A stretch of 64,000 nt of DNA from Blasia pusilla (Eukaryota; Marchantiophyta; Marchantiopsida; Blasiales): NCBI GenBank assembly GCA_050084515.1, contig CM114271.1, positions 35,650,001 to 35,714,000 on the forward strand, read 5' to 3'. Each line of letters starts with the position of its first letter. Within the stretch, counting starts at the first letter, position 1. The notes beneath the pieces were generated by a model, which saw only the letters and a program-made list of their open reading frames with translations, made no database searches and had not been told where the DNA came from. The position numbers and the translations under genes are program-made. Positions 37,101 to 49,804 of this stretch are shown here, one piece after another.

Positions 37101-38509
37101 GCAGCAGAATTCAAGAAAAAAACGTGAGCTCGAAACTTGAGCAACCACGGCGTCCAGAATCGAAGGGCGGGAGAAGCATGCACGGACGGTAATCGCTATT
37201 CGAGAATGTGGTCAACAGCTACGATCTTATCGCCGAACCTCCTCTCAGTTACAATTGGTAATTGTAAGTCTCCCCGACGAAATACGCAAGGACACCAATA
37301 TGAACCTCAAAGAGTTCAGCTCACGAATCGCGCCTTCATCGATGGCAGGAGCGCTTACCCCTCTCCAACGCAGGTGTAGGCATAGTGATATGCGCTCCCG
37401 GCAGAAGGACACCTGCTTGCGAGCTCGGCATAGCACAGAGCCGAAAGAGCTGCAGCGATACCGGCGATCAGGAAAGAGAACGGAAGCGCTGGGCCAACCT
37501 TCTCCCTCGCCACAGTACCCACAAGAACGTAAACGCCTGCTCCAATTGTCGATCCAACACCTGACAACACGCCCCACTTCATTCAGTACAGACTCTCGAG
37601 TCGGAGTAGGGAGAATGGACAGGAATTCTAGACACCGGGGGTTCTAACTATGGCACGATCTCAAGAGATAATGATCGGAGTCCAGATTCAAGGCCCGCAA
37701 CTCGCAATCGATCGAGCGTGATAAGAAACCCTCGCCTACTGCCTCGACCAGCGACCGTCAAGAAAAACTTACAGCCTCACTCGTACAGAGACCTACAGAT
37801 GCATCACACGATTGCTCTGTAATCACAATTTGCCTTTCCGAGGGAATTTGCATGCATCTAAAGCTGGCAAAGCAGAAGGATCCTTGAGAGCAAAGACGCG
37901 GAGCGATTTCGGGAGTGGAAGTAAAATGACCACCACGCCATCAACGGAACTTCCCGGCGCTAAGTGAACGCTTCCGAAACAGCAGGACAAGACATCCCAA
38001 ATCAGCAACCTTCAGAGCGACAAAAGACGAGTTCCCTAAATGAATCCGCGAAGCCCTTCAATCTCCTGTCCTATACACCGACTTGCAGTTGTCGCTCCAG
38101 CAAGCGTTCTACGTCTACTCATCCCCAGATTCCGGCGACATCGAAGTCGCAATCCTCTTCGCGAAAGCACACGATTCCCAGCATCCGGTGGTGAAAAAGA
38201 TCAGTTGACCTCCGGTACAGTTCAGAGTATGATAAGAGACGAGGATTACACCTCTACCTCACGTCACTGGCATCACAGGAACGGTGAGGACAAACACTAC
38301 AGAAGGACAAGGTATGGTTACAGCGCGGCGTCGTGAGGGGGGCAAATTATCCATGAAACTCTCATCACACAGGAAAATTGGCAATGTGATCGATGCACAC
38401 CGATTGGAACCAGCTGAATTGCTGTGAGATGGCGGTGCAGTTGGTGTGCAGCGCGGGGGAGATTCACGGTCTTCCGTCTCCAAATTCTTGAAAGCCCCTC
38501 AGAGCCCAT
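31157..38509 (-). CDS. CAT: cationic amino acid transporter (plant CAT family, APC superfamily), fourteen exons
   Basis: Exons on the minus strand: 38509-38401, 37560-37359, 36981-36897, 36787-36653, 36333-36215, 35478-35382, 35084-34912, 34568-34502, 34273-34115, 33594-33201, 32734-32629, 32186-32074, 31788-31713 and 31349-31157. Every junction is GT-AG and all phases join, giving 675 residues. The family imports basic amino acids at the plasma membrane or vacuole. Diagnostic segments are [20 protein letters not shown] (37-56), [71 protein letters not shown] (331-347) and the late [14 protein letters not shown]. About fourteen membrane spans are expected. Exon ten encodes an unusually long loop (about 405-510) rich in Q/A, then acidic serine clusters ([12 protein letters not shown]). 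The tail is basic. ATG 38509 is preferred: the open frame extends upstream only to a GTG. The order matches the CAT2/3/4 branch of Arabidopsis. Substrate and membrane cannot be read from sequence. Confidence 0.94.
31474..31636. repeat. direct repeat inside last CAT intron
   Basis: Two copies start with gtgatcaga at 31474 and 31541. Both contain tcctgagctcgttccctt and aggaggaaaccacat or close variants. The second copy has an extra stretch of about 20 bases (gtgagtataaccatc...). Both lie between exons 13 and 14. Confidence 0.8.
32481..32562. repeat. 43-bp tandem repeat in CAT intron
   Basis: Copies beginning gagtttg(a/g)taatag at 32481 and 32524 share ggtga(a/g)cttcttccca. They lie in the intron between exons 11 and 12. 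Confidence 0.8.
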
Positions 38510-38559
38510 GTTGTCTGTAGTGGTAGAAAAGGCAGTGGTCGCCACCGACTCAACTCCTC

Positions 38560-38690
38560 TCTTCTCCACTCCACTCCGCTGCCACCTCTCTCTCCTCTCC
38601 GTCGTCCCCTCTCCTGTACTCCTCTCTCTCTCCCCTACCCTCGTGTCTCCTCAGCAGTCAAATCGTTCCCCGGTCATCGAAGCGCATCTA
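38560..38690 (-). promoter_or_regulatory. probable CAT leader / proximal promoter, GA-rich on coding strand
   Basis: Directly upstream of the CAT start, the plus strand is a long CT tract (ctctctctcc and similar), so the coding strand is GA-rich. GA/CT tracts are common in plant core promoters and 5' UTRs. No TATA box was identified. The role is inferred from position and composition only. Confidence 0.35.
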
Positions 38691-41053
38691 CGTCGTTGAC
38701 AGAAGCCCAACACAGTCTCCCCAGGCTTTTCGTCCGTCCATCGGTGAAGAGAAGAAATCATCGGTGTGAGACGAGAAAAATCGGGTAACCTATCAGGCGG
38801 GCTGCGAGGCCCGACCTGCGATCAACTTCGCTGAGCTGAGATAGAACCGTTGAGCGACCGTCGACGGGAGCGATCGAAAGGAAGATCGTTCAGGCTAGCT
38901 CCAAGGACAACACGGCCGAATTGCGTTATTAAAGAGGTCGCGCTCGAAGATGAGCGAGAGCAGCTCGGGGACGTGACACTGTGCATAGAGTACCCTGCCG
39001 ATTTAAAGGGGCCAAGAAGCCCCCCAGCGATTCCGTGTGCGCCAATCTACGGCGCCCCTGGACGGCATGAATGAAGCACAATGGTGCGCCAAAATATCGG
39101 TCGAACTCCCAGCCTCCACAGATCCCCGAGGGCCGCTCGAAAACGGCGATCCGATCCCCTGCTCCGTGGGCCCGACCATGCAGTACTCTCAGACTACGTA
39201 GACTCCGTCGCTGTTTTCGCCTCTCTCACTGAGATTACCAGCTGGATAGTAGGCAGGCAGTTGAGCAGGGCGGCCCCGGCGATTGGAACCGACGATCCCG
39301 CGGCCCCGAGGACTGGGGGTACGAGCGCGGTGCGTACATAGGAAAGGAGCCGATGGAGCTGGTCCACTCCCGAGTCCAGACGCGCACTTTGGGGCTGCCC
39401 GACAGGAGCTTACGCGAAAACGCGCCGCGCGGTGGGCCCCCCCCTCTTCAAAGTTCACAATGATCTTCCCTCGGCTCCCCCCCGGGGAGTCCTCCCATCC
39501 GCGACTCTCCAATGCCACAAGCGCGTCTCACAATCATGGCCGTCCCAATCATCGGGTCGTCGACAATCGGAAACGTGCCCCCGCCGGCCGCTCGCTCATA
39601 TGTTCAGCCCCCCGACCCAGCGGTGAGAGAGACTCGCTGCACACGTCCGCGACGGATTTGTTCCATCGCCGGTGTACGTTTCCTCCACAGATTTCCGCAC
39701 CGGAATTAGAAAGAAGCCTCTGGAGTGAGCAACGATCCATTCTCCCGCAGACTTCAATACCGAAATCCGAAATAAGTTTATGTTAAATAAAGGACGCTGT
39801 CTCATCGTTCCTCGTCGTGGTCGGAACACGTTTCCAAAGACGGAGCCCGTGGAACTACTACTACGCACTCCTCCTAAAAAAATCATCCGGGCAGATCTTA
39901 GCGGAGTATTATCATCACTTACCCTCACACGAAAGCCGCCTCGCTTGTTCATCCTCCATCGTCTTCCTAGTCAGCTTGGCTGATGTCTGAACGATCCAAA
40001 CACCACGGTGAACCCGGCAGGAAGAACTGGAAGTGGATCGATCCATGACTGAAGGGGATGAAGCTGGGGAGTACTTTGGTGATCGATCCATTCGCTCTCT
40101 GTGTCCGTTTTGCTGTCAGGGTCCAGAGTCCAGACGTCTAGCGACGACGAAAATTTCGCATGAAAACAGAGAGACGTACACGACAAGGATTACTGCTCAA
40201 CGGCATGTGATCCCTGTTCCGGATATTGGAGCCATTCATTACCTGTGTTTTCTGGAACATCCGTTCAATCCAGGTCTTGATTACCGAGCGATGTTCCGGA
40301 GCGATGAATTTCACATCTTCACAAGTTTCCGCTCGCCCCGCTACATCGAAAAAAGTGTCGCCATATCCGTAGCCCCGGTGGACTCTTGACAGCGTGCCAT
40401 TTCCGAAACGGCCTGCTCAGCCTCCGTGAGTCAGTGCTCAAAGGTCGGAATCGAAGGCCTCGAATATGCAACCCATCAGGGTCAGATTCTTACCGCGCAC
40501 GCAGATATCGAACGCAGCGCAGCCGACAAGCTTTGAGGGAACCTGACGGGATTACCGAGTACAGGAAGGCCACCGCGGCTCCAAGAAATCGCTCGCATAT
40601 CACACAAGACTGCGCGGAAAAAGATATCGGGAGCAATAATCAATAATCAAACAAAGCTATTCATTGCTCTGAAACAGCGGAAGGAAGCTCTTCAAAAGGA
40701 AAAGGAGTTAGAGAAGTCAAAACTCCTTTTCAAACCGACCGCGCAGCGCCACCCCACGCCCAATGATCAGGGAGATCCGGGCTAACAATTACGGAAAATC
40801 ACAAATATCAGTTTCGTTTAAAATTGCCCCGGGAAAAAGGGTTTTTCTTTGTAAGAGGTATCTGCAAACCGGTTCGAGTTCCAGACAATGGAATACCGGT
40901 TACCGTTCAAAACTCCCCGGACCCTGCCAACGCACGTTCTTGGCCGGGGACTCGTCGGAAAGTGAATTAGGGTGGGGTTAGGACTGCGTAGTTAACACAT
41001 CTCCACTTTGTTATATACGAAACTAGTCTGAGCATCCTTTCAAATTTTTTATA

Positions 41054-41082
41054 ACTATTATTTATACTATATAAATAATAGT
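41054..41082. repeat. 13-bp perfect inverted repeat with 3-base loop
   Basis: actattatttata, loop cta, then its exact reverse complement. It lies in AT-rich DNA. Confidence 0.9.
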
Positions 41083-41472
41083 CTTTTTAATCCAGAAGAT
41101 CATATGTGGATAAGGGGGTATTCAAGTAGCGGGCGGTCAGTCAGTATTTAGGGGTGGGGTGGGGAACATGGAAGGGACACTGCATCTATGGTTAGGACCC
41201 TTCACTTCCATAACTAGTAAGGACCGGTGAAATAGATATCCTACCTAAAATTGAGGTTTCCAAGCACATATTATCATAAGATGTTGCCATTGGTGCATTA
41301 GAACTAAATTCATTGATATTGAGGGTGAGTTTGGCTCACTTGCTACATAAAAAAAACCATTTTTTCCAAAAAATAATTTCATAGAAAGATCAAAGGGCCT
41401 TAAAAACATAAAATTACTTTAAAAAAATATATGCAATATCAAGAAGCTCTCGAGAAAACCACCTCAAAAAGA

Positions 41473-41488
41473 CATATATATATATATA
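41473..41488. repeat. (AT)n microsatellite
   Basis: Uninterrupted run of about eight AT units. Confidence 0.85.
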
Positions 41489-42599
41489 CATATCACAAAG
41501 GGAGTTCAACATGTCAATCTTAGCTTCTCCGCTTGTAACAACATCCATAATAGTTTATTTGTTCCTACTATCTACTCTGGTTTAATTACAAGTAGCATGA
41601 AAAAAAAATATCTATGTCTTTCTCCTCCCATTTTTCTATTGCGTGTAGAAAGTTAAAATGTACTTCATCCCGTGTTTATCATGGTTAGGTGTTGACTAAA
41701 TATTACCTATTAGAATAAGCATACATATTGTTGCAGACAAATTTTCTAAGAGTCATGTTATAAGATATATTTTTAGATATATGCAATTTTTCAGTACAAA
41801 AGAGATTATTATATAATATAGTCAACTTTTGAGCATGGTGAAAGTCATCTCCATATCCCTTGTTATTAACCCTTGAAGGCCAACTTGCATTGAAGGCTAT
41901 ATGTTTGGTTTCTGCGCATGGATTTTCTACGCACGACTTGCTTGTTGGAAATGGGAGTTATGATCTTTTACGAGCAATGTAGCTTAGAAGTATCCTCTAC
42001 CATCTCAATTCCCATATTTTTTTTACTAAACCATAAACATCTACAACTAAAAAATGAGAAAAAAGGATGGGTTGAGAGAACATCATGCCGACCTTGTAAA
42101 CATGACTCCTTTAAGCCCACTCATGAGCATCTTCGTGTCGTCTCCTTATCTCCTCCCCCCACCTTGGCCAGTCCCAAGTAGACCCCGAGTCCTAAATGAG
42201 TGCATAGAATAGTGCCACATGGGAACATGATGAACGTATGGTTGTGCAAAGGTTGGATCCATTATTTGCTACTACGTGTTGTATAAGAAGAGGTTGTGGC
42301 TACGTCGTCAAGTCTCACATTAATGCATTGGTATTGCATTCAAAGTTTCAAAAGTTGTGACTCCCTCCTTCATTCATCCAAGTTTCTATTAAAAATCTAT
42401 ATTCCTCCTTCATCCCAATACACATCAATAAGTCTGCGACGGAACCCTCCAACATCATCCACCTCTTACAGCACAACCCGTACGTATATCATAACCATGG
42501 TCTCAACTCCGGTCGAGTGTTCTTGTCCCGCTCTGAGCTTGAAAAGCAAATGCACCAGCGTTCTTTCTAAAACTATTCAGTTGTGCCGGGATTACTTAC

Positions 42600-42625
42600 C
42601 CGGTTTCGCCGGGGAAACCGGAACT
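42600..42625. repeat. GC-rich hairpin
   Basis: ccggtttc and gaaaccgg form an 8-bp stem around a short GC-rich loop in a CCGG-rich patch. No RNA family was recognised. Confidence 0.6.
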
Positions 42626-42785
42626 TCCCGGGCTCTTTCTCCAGCCGGGGGGGTACTTGTCGGGGCGATGACCGACGCGCGGGTTCACATGCGCTCCGCA
42701 ACGCAGAATATTCTCCGCAAGGGGTAAAAATACAGGACGTGAAAAAAGGAATGGACTTTCTGCACGGGTCATCTTTTAAATGACT

Positions 42786-42798
42786 CCCCCCCCCCCCC
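42786..42798. repeat. C13 homopolymer
   Basis: Thirteen consecutive C. Its length in an assembly may be unreliable. Confidence 0.9.
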
Positions 42799-45700
42799 AA
42801 CTGCAGAAGGTGAAACGGAGAGGGGGAGAAAAAAAGGAAATAAGAAACCGAAGTTACCTCGCCCAGTGTGAAAATGTCGCGATCAGAAAAAGGCTGACGA
42901 TAATCGCGAACGTCGGATGCTGGATTGAATGCAACTATAAAAAGATGCTTACTGAAGATAAACCTACGCGAGAAAGATACACTTCGAGAAATAAGCACAG
43001 TATGAGTTTTGAAAGACGGCTTTTGGAAAGAACCGATTCCTAAAGATAAACTTCGACAAATTTTCAAGCGGAAGTCACAGTCTTACGAATCTCTAGCACA
43101 AAGCACCGGAGCGAATCGGGCCACGGTATAGAAGCCCAATTAGGTTCAGATAATGTCAGCGTAATTATTATCTATAGTATTATTAGCAAAAGGTCTCAGT
43201 AACAAACATCTCTACTCAACACCTGTTTCCGGTCTTTACACATGTCTCCTCTAACTATAACTTAGTTTCAACTAACTAGACGAGAAAGAAGGTTTCTTTC
43301 ACCCGCGGTGCACCGACTACTCAGTTGAAACTCGGAAATATCGATTCTAAAGCCAATACCCCAAAACCGGACCGCTTGAGCTGGCAGCGGCCAAAGTAGA
43401 GTAATAAAGAAATGGATCCGTCTCTTTCATCACATGAGTCGTATCTTTCAAGGAGATCTCTCGCGGCTGTCCACATCGACGAGATACCGCCGACGCCTCG
43501 CAATCAAATCGATCAATGGCATGAGAGGAGGCGTATTAAGGGCTAATCTTATTTTAGCAAGAAAGATGCACTTCGATAAAAACGAGTGATGGAAGGGGAA
43601 GAGTAGAGACAGCACTATGCTATTTCGGTGAGTGACAGTGTGTCCTTGTCTATTTTCAGATAATCATTTTCCCCTGTTTTGTTTCATGTGAGAACTAATG
43701 CCGCAGTTCTGTACGTGACGTTTGTCAGGTACAAACGAAGTTACACAAGTAGAAAGTTCAAAGGACAGATTCTTTCTTTGTCTTCTCTTGTGAAGTTTGT
43801 TCATATTATGATGTGGATGTGTATGTATGATATTTTTACTATGATATTATATGGTATTTAAAAGAACTAATTTGTGGTCCCAAGTGGTATTTCTCCGGGC
43901 TAATACGGGGATGACATGTGCATCGTCATACCTAGTTTGATACTACCAGTAAGCTTCTTGTTGGATCGACCTCAAATAAATATCGATTTAATTTTTTTTC
44001 ATTCTTAGCAGCTTACCTGTACAAAAATGCATACGTAACATTCAAAATAAAATAAAATGCATACTTACCAAAATAGAATAGATGTGCTCTCTTTTCTAGA
44101 TTTGAAGATACGTTCTAGATTATGAAGACGCACTGGGTACAAGTTTTAATTTTCATGGATCCCAGGTCCGTTCGATGCACCTGGACGCTTCTTCCCCCGC
44201 CTACTCAGGTAGAGCTAACGCATTGATAAAGAGCACGAAAGCCCCGTTTTTCGTTTTAGTCTGAATCGAGCCTGAGCCTAGAAGCCCAAAACCTCACTAG
44301 GCCTAAGTGTACAGGATGATACTCATTCCTGGAAATCAATCCACCTATTTGATTTAATTTAATTTAAGTAAAACCGAAGGACGATCCACAAAGATGAGCT
44401 GATTAGTTAAGCCTGCTTTCCCTCTCACAGAAGTAAAAACTGTCACTTTTGCCAGCAATCCTCCGATTCCCGCCTCGTGCCTTCTCCACATCGAATCGGT
44501 GCTAATGATAGACGTCCACCCCGAAGTCGGTCCCCGCAAGACTCACTCTGTTGTTCGCTTTGGGGGTAAAGTTGGTCTCAATCATACGTGTACAGAAACC
44601 GAGTCGAGCGACTGTCCGTCCAGTCGACGCGTGACGAGCGTTGTGGCGTCTCCGATTGCCGCACTCCAAAGTTTGTGGAACGTATTCCCAAAGCCGCAGA
44701 GGAGAGGAGTGAAGAAGATAGGACAAAGGACAAGAGCAAAGGAGGAAATCAAAGTGAGAAGAGTCGTAAAATAGAAACGAGTCAAAGGACAAGCTTTTCC
44801 CCTCATTTTTCTTACGCCGTTCCACGGGACGGGTAGTTTTATTTCGGAGCCGTACCTTCCCGGTAGGTACAAGCTCAGACGGTAATTCTGTTTGAAGTCC
44901 AGACCTCTCTCACCCAGACCCAGAATTCAAAAAGACACGCAGAAAGTTTCAGATTTCAACGGGACGTTCTCCACGGACTTTGGTACAGAGTCAGCCATTG
45001 GTGCGGCGATTCGTGTGGTTGCTACCTTACTAGGTAACAAGATCGACTCCATTAAATTAGGGCCACTGAACATGTGGGGACGCTGCAATCCGTTCCGTGA
45101 CTTTACGGTCGCGGGTGGAGGGTCACAGTGTCAAAAAGGGTAAGACAACAGTTAGGGTTCCATGGTCCCGGCGCCTGCGTTTCTTGGAGCCCACTGGATT
45201 TAATTAATCATAGGTTTCGTATTAGAAGATAATACGAATATGATTATTTCTGTTGGGCATACAACGCATTATAATCCAGTAACTCAAATCTCATATGCAA
45301 TTCCGGTTCGAAGTTGCTTTGGGATCTGCATTTTCGTGGTTCCATTCGGCTTCCGTTATTTTAAGACTTAGCCGTATCCATTTCACCCGAGCATGTATAG
45401 GACGGGTGATGTAAATACGAGTTCTGCAAAGAAAAAAATACATCTATATTCTAATACTTAACGTAATTTGTAAATAAAAAATATGCATATAAATAGAAAA
45501 TAGGATGGGAAACGCACGAGGGGCATAGAGAGCAAAAAGAAATAGGAAATACCTTGAGATTTTGTATCACATTTTGACATGCTCTGTTCCCTTAAAACAT
45601 TTTAAGGGTGACTGGGAAAATCACTTTTACTTTGGGGAGGAAGAGTGGCTTTTCTTGTTATTTGGAGGGAGGGAAAGGATTTTTTTTAACTTTAGTAGGG

Positions 45701-46900
45701 GAGGACAGTCACAAAATTTCGAAAGGAATGAAATGTGAATTAAGAAAGTCCTGGTTTAGTGTAAAGATGCGAATACGTGCTAAATTGTAACCCGCAAAAT
45801 GAATAACATTTCTTCACGCGAGAGTCGGGGAAAATTCCTCAAATTTTGGACGCTTTTACGAGACTCCCTATTAACGGGCGACAATTGTCATGTGCTGACG
45901 GTCGGAGGTGTGGTGGCGGATTCCGGAGCTCGCCGTTGGCGTAATCCTGGCACTCTCCCCCGGTGGGCGGAATCTCGATGCTGATCAGCTGCTGTTCGGT
46001 GGACGTGGGCCGAGCGAGATACTGAAATAACCCCAGAAAAAGCAATAAAGCAAATGCTGAAAACGGAAACGTAAAGAAAGGAACAAGGATCGAGTAGTAG
46101 CGTCCGCCCGACTCCGCCGTCCATTCGGGCCCCGAGAGTCACTCCTACCCTCCCGTTCGCCCTTGCTTGGGATAGGAGCCCTGGTCCCAGCGCCAGAGGT
46201 CCCGACCCTGCAGCAGTTTTCACCTTCCCTTTCATGTGTCAGCGGGGGAAAGACGAAGTCTTCCGATCGGAGGGCGAAGACTTTGTTGTCCTTCGGGGTG
46301 GGACAAGAACAGCCGGCCCTATCATTCTCTCACTGTACCTGACCGACCCCAACTGGAAGCGCTTGTCCATAGAACTCCAAATTTTGCGAGTATTTGGCAA
46401 ATGGCAAAAAACTTTGTTGCCATTCAACGTTTTGTTGGCACTTTTCTAATTATCCTCCTACAATCATATTAGAAAAGTAATTATCAATTTTCACATATTT
46501 CGGATAGATTTGAGACTTTGTGAAGATTGGTCACAAAAATTAGAATTAAATGCAAATATATAAAAGAGACTATGCCCGTATTTGCGCATGAACATTATTT
46601 CTTGATAGTGTATTTTCATTTCAAAATTGAAATATCATTTCCATTTTTTAAATCTTAAAAAATAAGAACATTTCATTTTTAAATAATACCTAATTCTTCC
46701 AAATAATTTCACTTCTTAGCAAAATTTTGAACAATATTTACTTTTTCCTCTCTCCTCACCCATTAATTTTCATTAATGAAATCATTTCTCTTTTCCATTA
46801 AAATTCATTTTCATTTCCTAAAATATAAAATACGAATCAGCAATCAGAGAGAAAAAGAATATTTTTCATATTTTTTGAACTTCTATGAACATAACATCGC

Positions 46901-47726
46901 ACTAGCATGAATTATGTAATAAAATTATTTGTTAAGAAGATTTGCAAAAAACTAGACGAAAGAAAATGCCTTCAAAAGCATTTCAAAGTTAACCGAAGAG
47001 ATGGACGGGCAACGTGCAGTCCCGCTGGGCTCCAGGGCCCCACGGTCAGAGCAGGAGAGTCTGTGGGCCCATGGATTCCATGTCCTATGTCCTGTAAGCG
47101 AAGCGGAGGAACTCCGGAAGAAGCGGAAATTAGTCACATCGTTCCGTGTCGACTCTCGACTACGAAGAAGGCAGAGCTACGATCCGGTCAAATCCCATGG
47201 CGCTGCATCTCCCCTGTGCAGTGTGCAGAAGCGAAGCGGAGGTGCTATGTTTGGATCAGGTACCATGCATGCGTGCGTGCGTATGGCAAAAGGAATCGTA
47301 TCAAACGGATAGTGAAGACCCGGAACAAGACGAATGGTGAGTGACCTTGAGAAGCCGATTCCTTAGCAGCGCCGAGGCTAAGTATAGAAGGCAAGAATAA
47401 TGAGAATCGACGCCTGAGAACAGGATTCCCTGTTATTTTATCACGACATCCTTTCTTCCCTTGCTTTTCATCTGTGCCGTTAGGTCGCTGTGATAATGCC
47501 GTCACGAGCGTTTAGCGATTATTGTGCGTGATAAGAGAGTGAATAATTATGTTCACTGGTCACTTGGTCATATTTCTTTGAGTGCAAAGAACTATTTCTT
47601 AGGGCATCATCGTGTGCTCGTGGGCTTAGAGCAGCATTCACGTTCTTTCCTATGGTTGGATTTGACGAGGAGATGGAATCTTTTGACCCCGTTATCTGGG
47701 GATGGTCTCGAAAGAGAGAAAGAAAT
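46901..47726. other. gene-free tract
   Basis: CpG-containing sequence with overlapping short frames (46907-47344 plus, 47001-47312 plus) that share no known domain and overlap each other in different phases. Not called as coding. Confidence 0.4.
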
Positions 47727-48330
47727 AGAAGATGCTGAGAGTCCCAAAAAGAGATATGGACAGGTCCATGACCCTCAGAGTCACTCAACGAGCAACTGAC
47801 TCAACTGACAATAGAATCGATCACTTGCTACAATGCGTCAATAAGAAGTAGACCAAATGGAGCAGGTTTACGCGTCAATTGGAAGATACATCAATTCGGC
47901 ATATTAAATCGAAATGAGCAGGAAGACAGATAGAAAAGGAATTTAGTGAGGAGTCGCACCTTACAAGATAAATGAGAAAACGTGCGTGGATTAATTTTTC
48001 ATTAGGAAGGTAGAAAGGTAGAGCAAATGGAGAAGATGCTGAGTGTTCCAAAAAGAGATATGGACAGGTCCATGGCCCTAAGAGTCACTCAACGAGCAAC
48101 TGAACTGACAATAGAATCGATCACTTGCTACAATGCGTCACTTAGAAGGTACAGCAAACGGAACAGGTTAACGCGTCATATAGAAGATACAGCAATTCAC
48201 CATATTAATGCGACAGGAGCAAGAAGACGTAGAGAGAAGAAACTAGTAAGGAGTCGCAACTTACAAGATAAATGAGAAAATTTGGTAGCTTTATTTGTCG
48301 TTTGGAAGATAGAGCAAATGGAGCAAGTCA
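47727..48330. repeat. 304-bp tandem duplication
   Basis: Copy one starts at 47727 and copy two at 48031, both with agaagatgctgag. They stay alignable to a shared ...gagcaaatgg end just before 48031 and at about 48323. Shared landmarks include agagatatggacaggtccatg, gtcactcaacgagcaactga and agaatcgatcacttgctaca. Divergence is moderate with small indels, and no reading frame is conserved between copies. Confidence 0.9.
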
Positions 48331-48334
48331 TGCG

Positions 48335-49733
48335 ACTTCACACGCCCCGATCATCGGGCATAGAGAGTTACAGCAACGTATTTCTCTATTAGCGTATAAT
48401 ACTTACGAAACTCAGACTGTATAAAATACACCATGCCTTTCTACATCCACTGCTTGCAACCTCCAAGATGTTGGAGGATCCGGTCACTAGTTCTAGAGAA
48501 GGCGGAAGCCGCAGCTTGCTTAGTCTTACACGGTTACACGAGTACCTGGTCCGAGGAAAAGGAACCGGCGAAAGTCTCAATTTATTTTAATGTTCTAGAA
48601 TGTTTGAAGCTGTCTGACAAGAGGCTCACTGGGTACATCGTACATGCCCTAACCGATGGATTTGTTACACGTTCTGGGGATCGAACTAAGTTGAAATGGT
48701 GAATCCTCCAGGGAGAATCCAGGGGAAAAAGTAGTTATTGTTGAAGGTCACTTTTAAGTCCTTCTCGAATCAAAGCAGTCCAAAGTTCGTGGACAGACAA
48801 ATGGTGCACATAGACCGGAGTTACCGCACTGTACGTGTAGGCTCGAGAGAGCTCATTACAAACTGTTGGAATCATCGGGGACCTTGTTGTCTCTGTTCAT
48901 CGGGGCGGATGGGAGGCCGGGTCAGCGAAGGAATGTCCCTTTTTGCCTGCGGAAGAGCGAGAGGCTTGGATTTTGATCAGTGGAAAACCTGAGAAAGGCG
49001 CAGAGTGTGACAATGACGGAGAACCCTGCGAGACACAGGCGCCTTTGACAAAGTGGCCATTTGCCTGACCTTCTACGTGAGAGAGGAGCCAAGAGAATGA
49101 ACACTCCTCCCGCCACTAAGTTGCTACGAGACGTGGCAGTGAGTTCTACGCTACCATAACAACCTGGATTCGGGATGAGACAAGAATTCGGTGCAAAGAC
49201 GATGTTTAGCGTGAGAGGTCGAAACGTAAGCTCTGGGAGGTAAGCTCTGGGCATCTTCACCAACCATGCTAGTCTTAAGAAGAATCTTTAAGTGCAACAG
49301 ACGATAATGAAATTGTCAAGTAGCGTCCATATCAAGTATCCAGACTCTTGACAATTCATAGTTCCTAATTAAACTTCCACGGAATTTCTGTGTTTGCGTG
49401 ATTATCCTGATGGCTATCGATCTTCAAGTTGGGAAGTGCTCGGATACTTCTTGTTTATAGTCGGCTACTGTAACAAGAGACCATGATTCGGAAGTCTTCG
49501 GGAGGTCCTTCAGCAAATCATCAGTCAGCAGACCCAGACCTAACGTGCTACATAGTTTTAGGAAACGCTCAAAGAAGTACGTAACTCGAGCGACAAGCAG
49601 GATCGAGAGATGCCAAGAAAACTTAAGGCGCACAACACATGTGACCTATCCACTGCGACGGAATTGTAAACTTGTCACTTAAGGACTTGGAGAAGATCAA
49701 ATACCATCACCTTAGGATCGAAAACCTCCGTAG
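48335..49733. other. gene-free tract
   Basis: Short frames only (for example 48433-48702 plus, 48922-49263 minus), none with a recognisable domain. Confidence 0.4.
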
Positions 49734-49804
49734 AACGGTCTTAAAAGACTTGAATTGATGACTCTTAAATTAAGAGTCATCAATTCAAGTCTTTTAAGAC
49801 CGTT
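49734..49804. repeat. perfect 35-bp inverted repeat with 1-base spacer
   Basis: The left arm 49734-49768 and right arm 49770-49804 are exact reverse complements across all 35 positions, separated by a single a at 49769. The arms begin aacggtcttaaaagac and end gactcttaa. The match stops at the next base on both sides. Confidence 0.97.

Larger units (their letters stand above)
38691..46900. other. long tract with no recognisable gene
   Basis: From 38.7 to 40.9 kb the sequence is balanced in composition and rich in CpG, with many overlapping short frames on both strands and no domain I recognise. From 41.0 to 42.5 kb it is AT-rich. From 42.5 to 46.4 kb it alternates, with CpG-rich patches at 42.58-42.73 kb, 44.46-45.2 kb and 45.8-46.3 kb. 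From 46.4 to 46.9 kb it is AT-rich. No coding model, RNA gene or terminal repeat could be supported. Confidence 0.4.

Noticed and set aside
37355-37582. ATG at 37582 as the CAT start
   Set aside because: An acceptor at 37561 joins in phase with the exon ending at 38401, which supplies the family-typical [11 protein letters not shown] segment; 37582 lies in the intron.
38401-38569. Longer first CAT exon starting at 38569
   Set aside because: The codon at 38569 is GTG. The first ATG in the frame, at 38509, gives an N-terminus that resembles plant CATs.
42560-42740. Structured RNA gene in the CCGG-rich patch
   Set aside because: Only one convincing stem; no match to snRNA, RNase P, SRP or rRNA features.
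49734-49804. MicroRNA precursor at the 49.7 kb palindrome
   Set aside because: A perfect stem with a one-base centre lacks a workable loop and the mismatches usual in plant miRNA precursors. It is reported as a palindrome only.
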